Part shown: one piece after another, positions 1 through 6,865 of the stretch
How the letters are laid out: every line of letters starts with the position of its first letter
Position numbering within the stretch: the first letter of the stretch is position 1
Origin: Thermococcus sp.
GTDB lineage: Archaea > Methanobacteriota_B > Thermococci > Thermococcales > Thermococcaceae
Assembly (NCBI RefSeq): GCF_027066465.1
Contig: NZ_JAMONU010000020.1
Coordinates: forward strand, 1-17,728
Length of the DNA stretch: 17,728 nucleotides
Reading direction: 5' to 3'
The notes under the pieces: generated by a model
Database searches by the model: none
Told to the model about the DNA's origin: nothing
What the model saw: the letters and a program-made list of their open reading frames with translations, nothing else
Position numbers and translations under genes: made by a program

Positions 1-1
1 G

Positions 2-244
2 AACGCGAAATCAATAAGAGAGCTTCACGAGAGAATAGTGAAGGACAGAAAGGCCCTCGTTGAACTCAAAAACAGAGGGGTTGATGTGTCCGGGGCTTGG
101 GTGTTGCTCAACGTTGCAACTGATGAATTCAAGCTCGGACTCCGGTGCCTCTGGGAAGGAAGGCCGAAGGAAGCGAAGGTTCACTTCCTTGAGTCGGCGC
201 TCCTAGTTAAGCGCGTTGATGAGTTCATTAAAACTCACTCCTGA
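2..244 (+). CDS. C-terminal part of an unrecognised helical protein (5' end outside the window)
   Basis: The reading frame is open from base 2 to a TGA at 242-244, so this is the last 80 or so residues of a gene that begins upstream of the window. A GTG at 38 could serve as a start, but the frame stays open before it and no ribosome binding site precedes it, so a partial gene is more likely. The visible part is charged and helical (many Leu, Lys, Glu, Arg) with no membrane segment and no cysteine motif. It has a short pattern of alternating helices (RGVDVSGAW, then EGRPKEAKVHF) reminiscent of TPR-like or coiled helical repeats. I do not recognise the family. The next gene follows after 25 bases on the same strand, so the two may be co-transcribed. 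Confidence 0.6.
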   Translation, partial: NAKSIRELHERIVKDRKALVELKNRGVDVSGAWVLLNVATDEFKLGLRCLWEGRPKEAKVHFLESALLVKRVDEFIKTHS

Positions 245-269
245 GTTTTTTATTTTTGGAGGTGGAGGA

Positions 270-1091
270 ATGAAAAAGGCCGTGATACCAGCGCTCTTCC
301 TCCTGCTGACGCTTACGCTCTCCCCCGTCCTCGCCCAGGAAGCCGTAAAGCTGGAGGTTTACGAGGACGGCTACGTTAAGGTTGAGGTTTCAGTTGTTCC
401 GCCCAACGGCTCCGCCCCGGTCGTTGTTCCGCTCTGCTGTGAGCATGTCCAGGACTTGCAGGTTGAAGACCCCAGTGGGAATCCCCTCGCCTTCGATGTT
501 GTGAACGGCTCCCTTTTCATAGAGCCGGACAACGCTTCAGTTATTGTAATCTCATACTATACACCGGATTTGACATCAAAACGGGGAATCCTCTGGAGTT
601 TGAACTTCTCCAGTGCCGTTCCGTTTACGGTCGTTCTGCCCAAGGGTTCCATAGTGGTTGACCTGAGTGCGATACCCCTCAGGATAAACGGGACGTCCAT
701 AACCCTGCCTCCCGGGAATCAGAGTATTTCCTACGTTATTCAAAATCCCCCAAGGGAGCGACAGAACGGAAGCTTTCCCTACATTGTAGGCGCCCTTATA
801 GCGGGTGGAATTGCTGGTGCGTCCGTGCTCCTCTGGAGGGGTAGAAAAAAGAGGATTCCGACGAGGGATGAATTCATCGACAGGCTTTCGGAACTGGACC
901 TCAGAGATGAAGAGAGAATGGTTCTGATGTATCTCTACGACAGGGGCGGCAGGGCTTCCCAGGCCGAGGTAAGGGATTCCCTCGGGATTCCTAAAACTAC
1001 CGCGTGGAGGATGTTCAAGCGCCTCGAGGAGAGGGGACTGCTCAGAATAATACGGGGACGGAAGGAGTACTGGCTTGAACTTAAGTTTTAG
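270..1091 (+). CDS. Membrane-anchored winged-helix protein (paralogue 1)
   Basis: Predicted 273-residue protein with an extracytoplasmic N-terminal part and a cytoplasmic DNA-binding C-terminus. Residues 1-22 form a signal peptide ending near LAQ. Residues about 23-168 look like a beta-rich ectodomain with several N-x-S/T sequons. Residues about 169-188 are a single membrane segment followed by a basic stop-transfer stretch (RGRKKR). Residues about 205-273 form a MarR/GntR-like winged helix with the recognition helix around KTTAWRMFKRLEE (242-254). The ATG at 270 was chosen over earlier in-frame starts because GGAGGTGG (258-265) lies at the right distance and the signal peptide begins there. 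It is paralogous to the gene at 2359-3276. By topology it could relay an outside or membrane signal to transcription, but ligand and targets are unknown. The architecture call is firm; the function is inference. Confidence 0.85.
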   Translation: MKKAVIPALFLLLTLTLSPVLAQEAVKLEVYEDGYVKVEVSVVPPNGSAPVVVPLCCEHVQDLQVEDPSGNPLAFDVVNGSLFIEPDNASVIVISYYTPDLTSKRGILWSLNFSSAVPFTVVLPKGSIVVDLSAIPLRINGTSITLPPGNQSISYVIQNPPRERQNGSFPYIVGALIAGGIAGASVLLWRGRKKRIPTRDEFIDRLSELDLRDEERMVLMYLYDRGGRASQAEVRDSLGIPKTTAWRMFKRLEERGLLRIIRGRKEYWLELKF

Positions 1092-1098
1092 GGAAAAG

Positions 1099-1106
1099 GT
1101 TATATC
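1099..1106 (+). promoter_or_regulatory. Putative TATA box for the gene at 1201
   Basis: The sequence GTTATATC follows an A/G-rich stretch (GGGAAAAG) resembling an archaeal BRE. Start of transcription would fall near 1128, giving a leader of about 70 bases before the ATG at 1201, longer than usual for this group. The assignment is by eye only. Confidence 0.35.
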
Positions 1107-1113
1107 ATCCCTC

Positions 1114-1125
1114 CGATTGAAATCG
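1114..1125. promoter_or_regulatory. Perfect inverted repeat CGATT-GA-AATCG, possible operator
   Basis: A perfect 5-2-5 palindrome lies between the putative TATA box (1099-1106) and the expected transcription start. A bound protein there would block RNA polymerase. It is short and could be chance. Confidence 0.3.
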
Positions 1126-1200
1126 AAAGGAACGATGAGAAACGTTATCTCCCCCGAGTCCCACCCGCTTCCCTAATAACCCTTTGAGGAGAAATAGTGT

Positions 1201-2304
1201 ATGGTGAAAGTGATGGGCGGGTATCGATACGCGGTCTTCACAATAGTGGCTCTGCTCCTCCTCGCGCTCGTTCCTTACTCATCCGCAACCACTTCGGGTA
1301 GCGGGTCAAATCAGGAGCGCCTCAATCAACAGAACGTCTCGCAGACCAAGGCACTGGAACTCCTCAAGCTCCTCGACAGGCTGGCGAACTATACGGCCAC
1401 GAGAATATCAAACGAAACCCCCCAGGAAATCCTCAGCCTCTACAATCAGGCCCTTGACCTTAAGAACCGGGCCTGGGGATTGTACGAAAACGGGAGCTAC
1501 GATAAGGCCGTTCAGGTTGCCCTCGTTTCGATGCATCTCTACAGGGACGTCCTATCCGCCCTCAAGCCCTCATCTGTCAACCAGACGAATCAGACCGATT
1601 TTGAGCTTCGGCAGAGGGCTTACGTTGAGATAGGCATAACCCAGCAGGTTCTCGATTACGCGCGCAGCGTTATGGAAGAGCTTGAAATGGAGGGTGTAAA
1701 CGCGACTGGTCTGAAGGAGACCTACATGGAAACCCTCAACGTTCTCAATGCCGTCAGGGATGACCTTAAGGCCGGGAACTATGCGGCGCTGAACAGGGAC
1801 CTTGAGAGGCTCGTTTCTCTGAGGGAAAGATTGAACGAGGAGATAGACGTTTCAATGAAGCTCATGGTTAGCAGAGAGAGCAAGAAGCTCGTTGAAAAGC
1901 AGCTTAGGGCTTTGGGAATACTGATGAAGCACCTCTCTCGCCTCAACACGAGCAACTCGTCTATACTGGAGCAGGTTGAGATGCTCGAGAGCATGGAGCT
2001 TCAGCTGCAGCAGGCTCTGGAGGAGAACAACACCCAAATGGCGCTTGAGCTTCTGAAGTCCCTCAGGGTTGAGGTTGAGAAAACGGTTCACATAATGGAA
2101 AAGGGCAGGGGCCGTGAAGAGCACCGCGGCAAGAAGAGGGAGGAGAGAACTTCACCCAGCGAGAACTCAACGTCAGCCCTGACGAACACAACTGCGACCC
2201 ACGAAACAAACGGTCAGGCAGAGAATCAAACGTCAACCTCATCATCGAGCATGTCCTCGAACCAGACTCGTTCCCCAGGGGGGAGAAAGGACAACCACAG
2301 GTAG
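1201..2304 (+). CDS. Secreted helical protein with many glycosylation sequons, unknown function
   Basis: Predicted 367-residue protein. Residues about 8-30 are a strongly hydrophobic signal sequence (or anchor). The rest has no other membrane segment, so it is probably outside the membrane. The body (about 40-300) is almost entirely helical with Leu-rich heptad-like spacing and one TPR-like stretch (ALDLKNRAWGLYENGSYDKA). The last 65 or so residues are disordered and rich in Ser, Thr, Asn and charged residues. More than ten N-x-S/T sequons are visible, in keeping with archaeal S-layer-zone glycoproteins. The ATG at 1201 has GAGGAG at 1186-1191; an in-frame ATG at 1213 is a less likely alternative. 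It lies between two paralogous membrane-tethered winged-helix genes, which suggests but does not prove a shared role. I do not recognise a named family. Confidence 0.8.
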   Translation: MVKVMGGYRYAVFTIVALLLLALVPYSSATTSGSGSNQERLNQQNVSQTKALELLKLLDRLANYTATRISNETPQEILSLYNQALDLKNRAWGLYENGSYDKAVQVALVSMHLYRDVLSALKPSSVNQTNQTDFELRQRAYVEIGITQQVLDYARSVMEELEMEGVNATGLKETYMETLNVLNAVRDDLKAGNYAALNRDLERLVSLRERLNEEIDVSMKLMVSRESKKLVEKQLRALGILMKHLSRLNTSNSSILEQVEMLESMELQLQQALEENNTQMALELLKSLRVEVEKTVHIMEKGRGREEHRGKKREERTSPSENSTSALTNTTATHETNGQAENQTSTSSSSMSSNQTRSPGGRKDNHR

Positions 2305-2312
2305 CGCCCTTA

Positions 2313-2323
2313 TTTTTTTAAAC
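2313..2323 (+). promoter_or_regulatory. T-run and overlapping TATA-like box between 2304 and 2359
   Basis: Seven T residues (2313-2319) directly after the stop of the upstream gene could end its transcript, as T-runs do in archaea. The same bases with the following AAAC form a TATA-like box (TTTTTAAAC) whose start of transcription would be near 2345, just ahead of the ATG at 2359. Both readings are possible. Confidence 0.4.
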
Positions 2324-2358
2324 TGTTTTCTGAATTATAATCGGGGGTAGCGGGTTCG

Positions 2359-3276
2359 ATGAAAAAATTTTTGGCCGTTGTAATCTCTGCACTCCTCTTC
2401 GTGCCCCTGGTCAGCGGGCAGGGCAGGTTTAAATCAATTGACATAGTCGTTTACAGCGCCGGGTACGTGAAGGTCACGGAGGTCTTCGTGCCCTCCAACT
2501 TAACGGTGATGGTTGAGGTACCCCTTCTAACCTCCGATGTCGCCGGGTTGATAGTCACGAGTCAGAACGACACCCCGTTGCCCTTTGAAAAGAACGGCTC
2601 CAGGATAGACGTTTACCTGACCGAGAACGTTACGGAGATAAAGGTTGTGTACTTCACGGCGTCACTGACGTCGAAGCAGGGGGATGTGTGGACGCTGAAG
2701 TTCAGTTCCCCGATACCTGTTACGATTCATTTTCCCAGGGGGGCCATTATAGTTGACCTGAGCGATGTTCCGCTTTCCATAACGGGCAACACCATAACGA
2801 TGCCCCCCGGAAACCAGACCGTTTCCTACACACTGCCCCTGCCGACCACCTCAACGACCTCCACAACCTCGACGTCGGCCAAACCTCAGCCGTCAACCCA
2901 AAGCACTTCCCCGACAACCTCCTCCAGAACGCCGGAAAGGTCGAACGGCTATCTCTATGCACTTCTCATAGTCCCCCTTGTTGGAGCCGTTGGTGCTTAC
3001 TACCTCAGGGGGAGGTTCAGGAAGCCCGGAAGGACGCTCCCGGTCGGAAGGGAGGAATACGAAAAGGGCCTCGACGCCTACAATTTGAACGACGATGAGA
3101 AGAGGGCACTGCTGTACATTTACGATTCAGGCGGAAAGGCCAAGCAGGCCGACGTCAGGAAGGCCCTCGGAATTCCGAAGACGACCGCCTGGAGAATGTT
3201 CAAGCGCCTCGAGGAGAAGGGCCTCGTGCGGGTTTACAAGAGGGGGAAGGAGAACTGGGTGGAGCTGGTGTTTTAG
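2359..3276 (+). CDS. Membrane-anchored winged-helix protein (paralogue 2)
   Basis: Predicted 305-residue paralogue of the gene at 270-1091 with the same plan. It has a signal peptide (1-20, ending VSG), a beta-rich ectodomain (about 21-160), a Ser/Thr/Pro-rich linker (about 162-195) missing in the other copy, a membrane segment (about 196-216), a basic stretch, then a winged helix (about 237-305). Seventeen residues around the recognition helix (LGIPKTTAWRMFKRLEE, 270-286) are identical in the two copies, and the ectodomain block near 'IVDLS..PL.I.....T.PPGNQ' is also shared. The start at 2359 follows a G-rich stretch (GGGGG, 2343-2347); the ribosome binding site is weaker than in the first copy. 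The linker could be O-glycosylated and hold the sensor domain away from the membrane. Likely a one-component transmembrane regulator; signal and target are unknown. Confidence 0.85.
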   Translation: MKKFLAVVISALLFVPLVSGQGRFKSIDIVVYSAGYVKVTEVFVPSNLTVMVEVPLLTSDVAGLIVTSQNDTPLPFEKNGSRIDVYLTENVTEIKVVYFTASLTSKQGDVWTLKFSSPIPVTIHFPRGAIIVDLSDVPLSITGNTITMPPGNQTVSYTLPLPTTSTTSTTSTSAKPQPSTQSTSPTTSSRTPERSNGYLYALLIVPLVGAVGAYYLRGRFRKPGRTLPVGREEYEKGLDAYNLNDDEKRALLYIYDSGGKAKQADVRKALGIPKTTAWRMFKRLEEKGLVRVYKRGKENWVELVF

Positions 3277-3412
3277 CGGTGTGCCAGCTTCTCTGAAATC
3301 TCCTGAAAAGTCACCGAGCGAGTATAATACCCGCGCCATAACTTTTGTCGCTGACCTTCAGAAGCACAATGCCGTTTGAAGAGTAAAAGAGCACAAACAA
3401 AAGGGGAAAAGC
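3277..3412. other. Convergent intergenic region
   Basis: This 136-base gap separates two genes that end towards each other. On the minus strand the metG stop is followed by T clusters (complement of 3399-3402 and 3407-3410) that could terminate metG. I see no open frame with a ribosome binding site and no RNA gene. Confidence 0.4.
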
Positions 3413-5632
3413 TCACCTAATCCTCGCGCCGAGCTTTACCTCCTTGTCGGGCATCAGCAAAGCCACGTTCTCGCCGTCGTCAGCGGCCAGAAGCATTCCC
3501 TGGCTCTCTATTCCTCTGAGCTTCTTGGGCTCGAGGTTCGCTATGATGACGACGGTCTTGTTGAGCAGCTCTTCGGGCTTGTAGTACTTCTTAAGGCCAG
3601 CCACCAGCTGTCTGACCCCGTCGCCCAAATCAACCTTGACCACGTAGAGCCTGTCGGCGTTCGGGTGGTCCTTGACCTCGATTATCTTTCCAACGCGGAG
3701 GTCGAGCTTCGCGAAGTCGTCAAAGCTGACGTAGTCCATCTTTCCACCCTCCTTTTTCTTCACCTTCTCCTTCTTCGAGGCCTTTCCGGGCGTTTCGGAC
3801 TTAACCTCGAGTTCCTCACCATAGATGCTCTTAAGTATTGCGAAAGCTTCCTCTCTGTTCTTGAAGCGCTCCAGGGCGACCTTTACGACGTCGTCCCGCT
3901 TGTAGTACTTGTCGAGTAGCACCCTCGCGCTCTCCGGGTTTCCTCTGGCGATGTAGTTGAGTATGAAGTAGATTATGTCCTCGTCGGTGACCTTCCTGAA
4001 CATCGGAGTTGCTTTCCTGACGCGATGACCGGCCGGAATCTCGGTGAACTCCCAGCGCTTCAGCTCCTCGAGGTTGAGCAGGTGCCATATCTTCTCGCTG
4101 GCATCAGGTAAGAACGGCTCGAGGAGGATTCCAAGGGCTTTGACAATCTGGAGCGAGACGTTTACGGTGGTGGCCGTCCTCTCGCGGTCGGTCTTTGCCG
4201 TCTTCCAGGGCCTCTGGTGGTCGAAGTAGCGGTTGCCGAAGATGGCCAGCTCCATGACACGCTTAAGCGCGTCCTTGAAGCGGTAGCTCATTATAAGCTC
4301 TCCAACCTCCTCGAAGGCCTTCTGGATTTCCTCGAAGGCCTGTTTGTCCAGCTCGTTGAGCTCGCCCCTCTCAGGCACGATTCCGTCGAAGTAGCGGTTC
4401 ACGAAGGTTAAAGCCCTGTGAACGAAGTTGCCGAGGTTGTTCACCAGCTCCTCGTTTATCTTCACCTTGAAGTCGGCGAAGCTGAAGTCGCTGTCGCGAG
4501 TTTCAGGCATTATCGCGGTGAGATAATACCTCAGGTAGTCGGCCGGGAATGCATCTAGGAACTCGTGAACCCATATTGCCCAGTTCCTGCTCGTTGAGAA
4601 CTTTTTGCCTTCCAGATTGAGGTACTCATTAGCGGGGATGTCGTATGGGAGGTTCCACTCGGCCTCGACTTCCTCGTCTTTGTACTTGCCGTAGGCCATC
4701 AGGAAGGCCGGCCAGAATATCGCGTGGAAGGGTATGTTGTCCTTGCCGATGAAGTGTATAACTCTGGTCTCGCCGTCGAGGTTGAGCCAGAACTTCTTCC
4801 ACTCCTTCTCCTTTCCGGCGCGCTTGAGGGCCTCGATTGTGATTGAGATGTAGCCGATGGGAGCTTCAAACCAAACGTAAAGGACCTTGCCTTTCATATC
4901 TTCGTCGTCGAGAGGAACCGGGATTCCCCAGTCGAGGTCGCGCGTTATTGCCCTCTCCTCGAGCCCCTCGTTAATCCACCCCAAAACGGTGTTCTTGACG
5001 TTGGGCTTCCAGTGCTGGCTCTCAACCCACTTCTTGAGCCTCTCCTCGAAGTCCCCCATTTTGATGTAGTAGTGAGCCGAGTCCCTGAAGGTTATCGGGT
5101 TGCCACAGATATTACAGCGCGGGTTAATGAGGATTTCCGGCGTTAAAGGCCTTCCGCAGACCTCACACTGGTCGCCACGCTGGTTTTCGGCGCCGCAGTA
5201 GGGGCAGGTTCCGATGACGTAGCGGTCCGGGAGAAACATCTTGTCGTGCTCGCAGTAGGCCTGCTTGGTGACCTTCTTGACGAGGTGGCCGTTTTCGAGG
5301 GCTTTTAGGAAGAATTCCTGGCTTATCCTGTAGTGCACCGGTAGCTCTGTTCTCCCGAAGTAGTCGAAGCTGATTTTAGCCCTCTCGAAGGTCGTCTTTA
5401 TGTGCTCGTGGAACTCGTCGACGATTTCCCTTGGGCTTCTGCCCTCCTTGAGCGCGCGGAAGGTTATCGGAGTTCCGTGCTCATCTGTACCGCAGATGAA
5501 GAGCACTTCCTCGCCCTTCAGTCTGAGGTAGCGGACGAATATATCGGCCGGCAGATACGCTCCCGCCAGGTGGCCCGCGTGAATCGGCCCGTTCGCGTAA
5601 GGGAGTGCCGAGGTTACCATGTAGCGCACCAT
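3413..5632 (-). CDS. metG: Methionyl-tRNA synthetase with C-terminal tRNA-binding domain
   Basis: Class I synthetase that charges tRNA-Met with methionine in the cytoplasm. The N-terminal Rossmann fold carries the HIGH-type motif as HAGH (residues 18-21) and the KMSKS-type motif as KFSTS. Between them is the connective domain with four CxxC-type pairs (including CPYC, CEVC and CNIC), fitting two zinc knuckles. An anticodon-binding helical domain follows, then a Lys/Glu-rich linker and an EMAP-II/Arc1p-like OB-fold beginning near FAKLDLRVGKI, fused in one chain. I chose the ATG at 5632 (739 residues) because GGTGG lies just upstream. An in-frame ATG at 5689 would add a 19-residue basic extension whose codons overlap the promoter-like sequence at 5663-5687. 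Transcribed alone, divergent from the PTPS-family gene. Confidence 0.97.
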   Translation of the reverse strand: MVRYMVTSALPYANGPIHAGHLAGAYLPADIFVRYLRLKGEEVLFICGTDEHGTPITFRALKEGRSPREIVDEFHEHIKTTFERAKISFDYFGRTELPVHYRISQEFFLKALENGHLVKKVTKQAYCEHDKMFLPDRYVIGTCPYCGAENQRGDQCEVCGRPLTPEILINPRCNICGNPITFRDSAHYYIKMGDFEERLKKWVESQHWKPNVKNTVLGWINEGLEERAITRDLDWGIPVPLDDEDMKGKVLYVWFEAPIGYISITIEALKRAGKEKEWKKFWLNLDGETRVIHFIGKDNIPFHAIFWPAFLMAYGKYKDEEVEAEWNLPYDIPANEYLNLEGKKFSTSRNWAIWVHEFLDAFPADYLRYYLTAIMPETRDSDFSFADFKVKINEELVNNLGNFVHRALTFVNRYFDGIVPERGELNELDKQAFEEIQKAFEEVGELIMSYRFKDALKRVMELAIFGNRYFDHQRPWKTAKTDRERTATTVNVSLQIVKALGILLEPFLPDASEKIWHLLNLEELKRWEFTEIPAGHRVRKATPMFRKVTDEDIIYFILNYIARGNPESARVLLDKYYKRDDVVKVALERFKNREEAFAILKSIYGEELEVKSETPGKASKKEKVKKKEGGKMDYVSFDDFAKLDLRVGKIIEVKDHPNADRLYVVKVDLGDGVRQLVAGLKKYYKPEELLNKTVVIIANLEPKKLRGIESQGMLLAADDGENVALLMPDKEVKLGARIR

Positions 5633-5662
5633 TTCAACCACCGTTGGCCGTTGTTCCCGGCG

Positions 5663-5687
5663 CTTATAAGACCTGCGGGTTTTAAAC
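5663..5687 (-). promoter_or_regulatory. Promoter region of metG (two TATA-like boxes)
   Basis: Read on the minus strand, GTTTAAAAC (5679-5687) and CTTATAAG (5663-5670) both resemble TATA boxes. The first would give a leader of about 24 bases that keeps the GGTGG site; the second would place the start almost on that site. The first is therefore favoured. Confidence 0.5.
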
Positions 5688-5738
5688 ATTACGGTAGGTT
5701 ATGAACAGCTCTAAAAATTATGTATGATTTTGCATAAA

Positions 5739-5758
5739 CTTTGGCCTGAGCACCAAAG
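5739..5758. repeat. Inverted repeat CTTTGG-8-CCAAAG upstream of the PTPS-family gene
   Basis: Two perfect six-base arms are separated by eight bases, directly before the TATA-like CCTTATCA at 5759-5766. It could be a regulator site overlapping the BRE position or a chance repeat. Confidence 0.35.
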
Positions 5759-5798
5759 CCCTTATCAACGCAGTGGGCAACTATCACCGGTGGGTGGA

Positions 5799-6146
5799 AT
5801 GAAGGCGCGGGTCGTTGAAAGGTTCAAGTTTGAGGCGGCGCACGCGGTTCTGCTCAACGGACACATGGAAGAGGTTCACGGCCACACTTTTCGGCTTGAA
5901 ATTGCCGTTGAGGGACCGCTGAAGAACGGCTACGTTATGGATTTCGTTGAGTTGCGGAGTATCGTTGAGGAGGTACTTGGACGGCTCAACCACAGAAACC
6001 TGAACTCGCTCTTTGAAAACCCAACTACCGAAAACGTTGCCTTGTGGATTGCGGAGCAGGTTAATGCGAAGCTCCCCAATGGAGTTTCATTGAAAAGGCT
6101 GGTTCTTTGGGAGGGAGATGAGAACGGAGTCGAGCTGGAGTTTTGA
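5799..6146 (+). CDS. 6-pyruvoyl-tetrahydropterin synthase / QueD family protein with ExxHGH motif
   Basis: Predicted 115-residue member of the PTPS/QueD (COG0720) family. The zinc ligands are His15 (FEAAH) and the HGH pair His27 and His29. His65 (LNHRNL) and Glu105 (LWEG) fit the catalytic and pterin-anchoring residues. The cysteine that canonical PTPS and QueD carry four residues before HGH is absent; instead Glu24 precedes in an E-x-x-HGH pattern. That pattern is known from PTPS-III-type enzymes, which act on 7,8-dihydroneopterin to give 6-hydroxymethyl-7,8-dihydropterin; archaeal relatives have been linked to the pterin part of tetrahydromethanopterin-type cofactors. So a pterin role is more likely than preQ0 synthesis, although automatic annotation may say QueD. 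The ATG at 5799 is chosen for GGTGGGTGG (5789-5797) and because family members begin about there. Confidence 0.88.
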   Translation: MKARVVERFKFEAAHAVLLNGHMEEVHGHTFRLEIAVEGPLKNGYVMDFVELRSIVEEVLGRLNHRNLNSLFENPTTENVALWIAEQVNAKLPNGVSLKRLVLWEGDENGVELEF

Positions 6147-6151
6147 GAAAT

Positions 6152-6160
6152 GTTTTTTAG
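6152..6160 (+). promoter_or_regulatory. Putative TATA box for vapBC-1
   Basis: GTTTTTTAG lies right after the stop of the PTPS-family gene. Transcription would start near 6183, inside the inverted repeat at 6174-6186, leaving a short leader to the ATG at 6194. Confidence 0.35.
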
Positions 6161-6173
6161 AGTTTGCACTGTA

Positions 6174-6186
6174 ACCACTTTGTGGT
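6174..6186. promoter_or_regulatory. Perfect inverted repeat ACCAC-TTT-GTGGT, candidate VapB operator
   Basis: A perfect 5-3-5 palindrome lies between the putative TATA box and the antitoxin start, at the expected start of transcription. VapB antitoxins and VapBC complexes commonly bind inverted repeats in their own promoter. Its right arm overlaps the GGTGAG ribosome binding site. Binding is inferred, not shown. Confidence 0.45.
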
Positions 6187-6193
6187 GAGTGGA

Positions 6194-6376
6194 ATGGAAA
6201 AAGTTGCGAATAATCCAAATTCAACCCTTAGGGAGAAACTTTTACGTGAACTTCTGGCTGAGGAGGAGTTTAGGATAATGGTGAAAGAAGCCAAAAAAAC
6301 CGCCCGTATCGGAATGTTCGGGAAAGGCAAGGCCGAGGACTTTTTTAAGGCAAAGATTGAGATGTATGAACAGTGA
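6194..6376 (+). CDS. VapB-type antitoxin, partner of the PIN toxin downstream
   Basis: Predicted 60-residue, highly charged, helical protein. Its size, its position immediately before a PIN-domain gene and the 4-base overlap (GTGA, 6373-6376) are the grounds for calling it an antitoxin. I see no AbrB-type SpoVT strand pattern; the N-terminal part is helical (LREKLLRELLAEEEF) and may be a ribbon-helix-helix relative or a short unclassified VapB. The C-terminal half (ARIGMFGKGKAEDFFKAKIEMYEQ, positions 37-60) would wrap the toxin. The ATG at 6194 follows GGTGAG; an earlier TTG at 6164 has no such support. The surrounding DNA is A+T-richer than flanking genes. Confidence 0.7.
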   Translation: MEKVANNPNSTLREKLLRELLAEEEFRIMVKEAKKTARIGMFGKGKAEDFFKAKIEMYEQ

Positions 6377-6831
6377 TTTTCATTGACTCAAGCGTTCTCT
6401 ACAACGCACTTGTTGTAACAGAACTCACGGGGTATTCAGCTAAGGTATTCGAGCTGAACGAACCTAAGATAACTTCCGAAATCGTTATTGATGAGGTATG
6501 GTTTGCACTCCTTAAAAGGGACGTTGGTTCTCCTTGGAAGATTAAGAAGGAGCTTAGGGGTAATGATGAATTTAGAAACACGGCAGTTAAGTACCTAAGT
6601 GGAATACTTGGCTTTCTTAGCGCTCAGAACGTTGTAGTTGTAGATGATTCCTCGAATTGGGCAAAGATTGCCTATTATGTTGGAGAATTTGGTCTAATGC
6701 CCCATGATGCCAGAATTCTTGCTACTGCCCTGGAGCACGGGTGTGATAAGCTCGCGACCCTCGACGAAGACTTTGAAACGGTAAAGGACATCATCAGGCT
6801 CGTCCCAGATGAATTCTGGGGGAAGGGTTAA
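6373..6831 (+). CDS. vapC: VapC-type PIN-domain ribonuclease toxin (module 1)
   Basis: Predicted 152-residue PIN-domain protein, the usual size for VapC, which cleaves RNA with Mg2+ or Mn2+. The acidic metal site is complete by eye: Asp5 (FIDSS), Glu41 (IDEVW), Asp112 (MPHDARILATAL) and Asp131/Asp133 (LDEDF). The gene starts with GTG at 6373, overlapping the antitoxin stop by four bases, which gives translational coupling. Local composition is low in G+C (22 of 60 bases in 6541-6600), unlike the ferredoxin oxidoreductase genes (36 of 60 in 10441-10500), which hints at transfer. The target RNA cannot be read from the sequence. Confidence 0.9.
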   Translation: MIFIDSSVLYNALVVTELTGYSAKVFELNEPKITSEIVIDEVWFALLKRDVGSPWKIKKELRGNDEFRNTAVKYLSGILGFLSAQNVVVVDDSSNWAKIAYYVGEFGLMPHDARILATALEHGCDKLATLDEDFETVKDIIRLVPDEFWGKG

Positions 6832-6865
6832 ATCTCCCCACCGCGAAGATGAGCGGGGAAAGCTC

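Noticed and set aside
1779..2245. Minus-strand open frames inside the secreted protein gene
   Set aside because: Shadows; they lack start signals and are rich in Ser/Leu from antisense of Glu/Lys-rich helices.
5633..5689. Longer methionyl-tRNA synthetase starting at 5689
   Set aside because: The extra 19 codons cover promoter-like sequence (5663-5687), lack a ribosome binding site and are not part of the family's N-terminus; GGTGG supports 5632.
5718..5737. Inverted repeat TTATG-10-CATAA
   Set aside because: A+T-rich, short arms with a long spacer; expected often by chance.
5724..5798. N-terminal extension of the PTPS-family protein
   Set aside because: It spans the promoter region and an inverted repeat; the ribosome binding site and family alignment support 5799.
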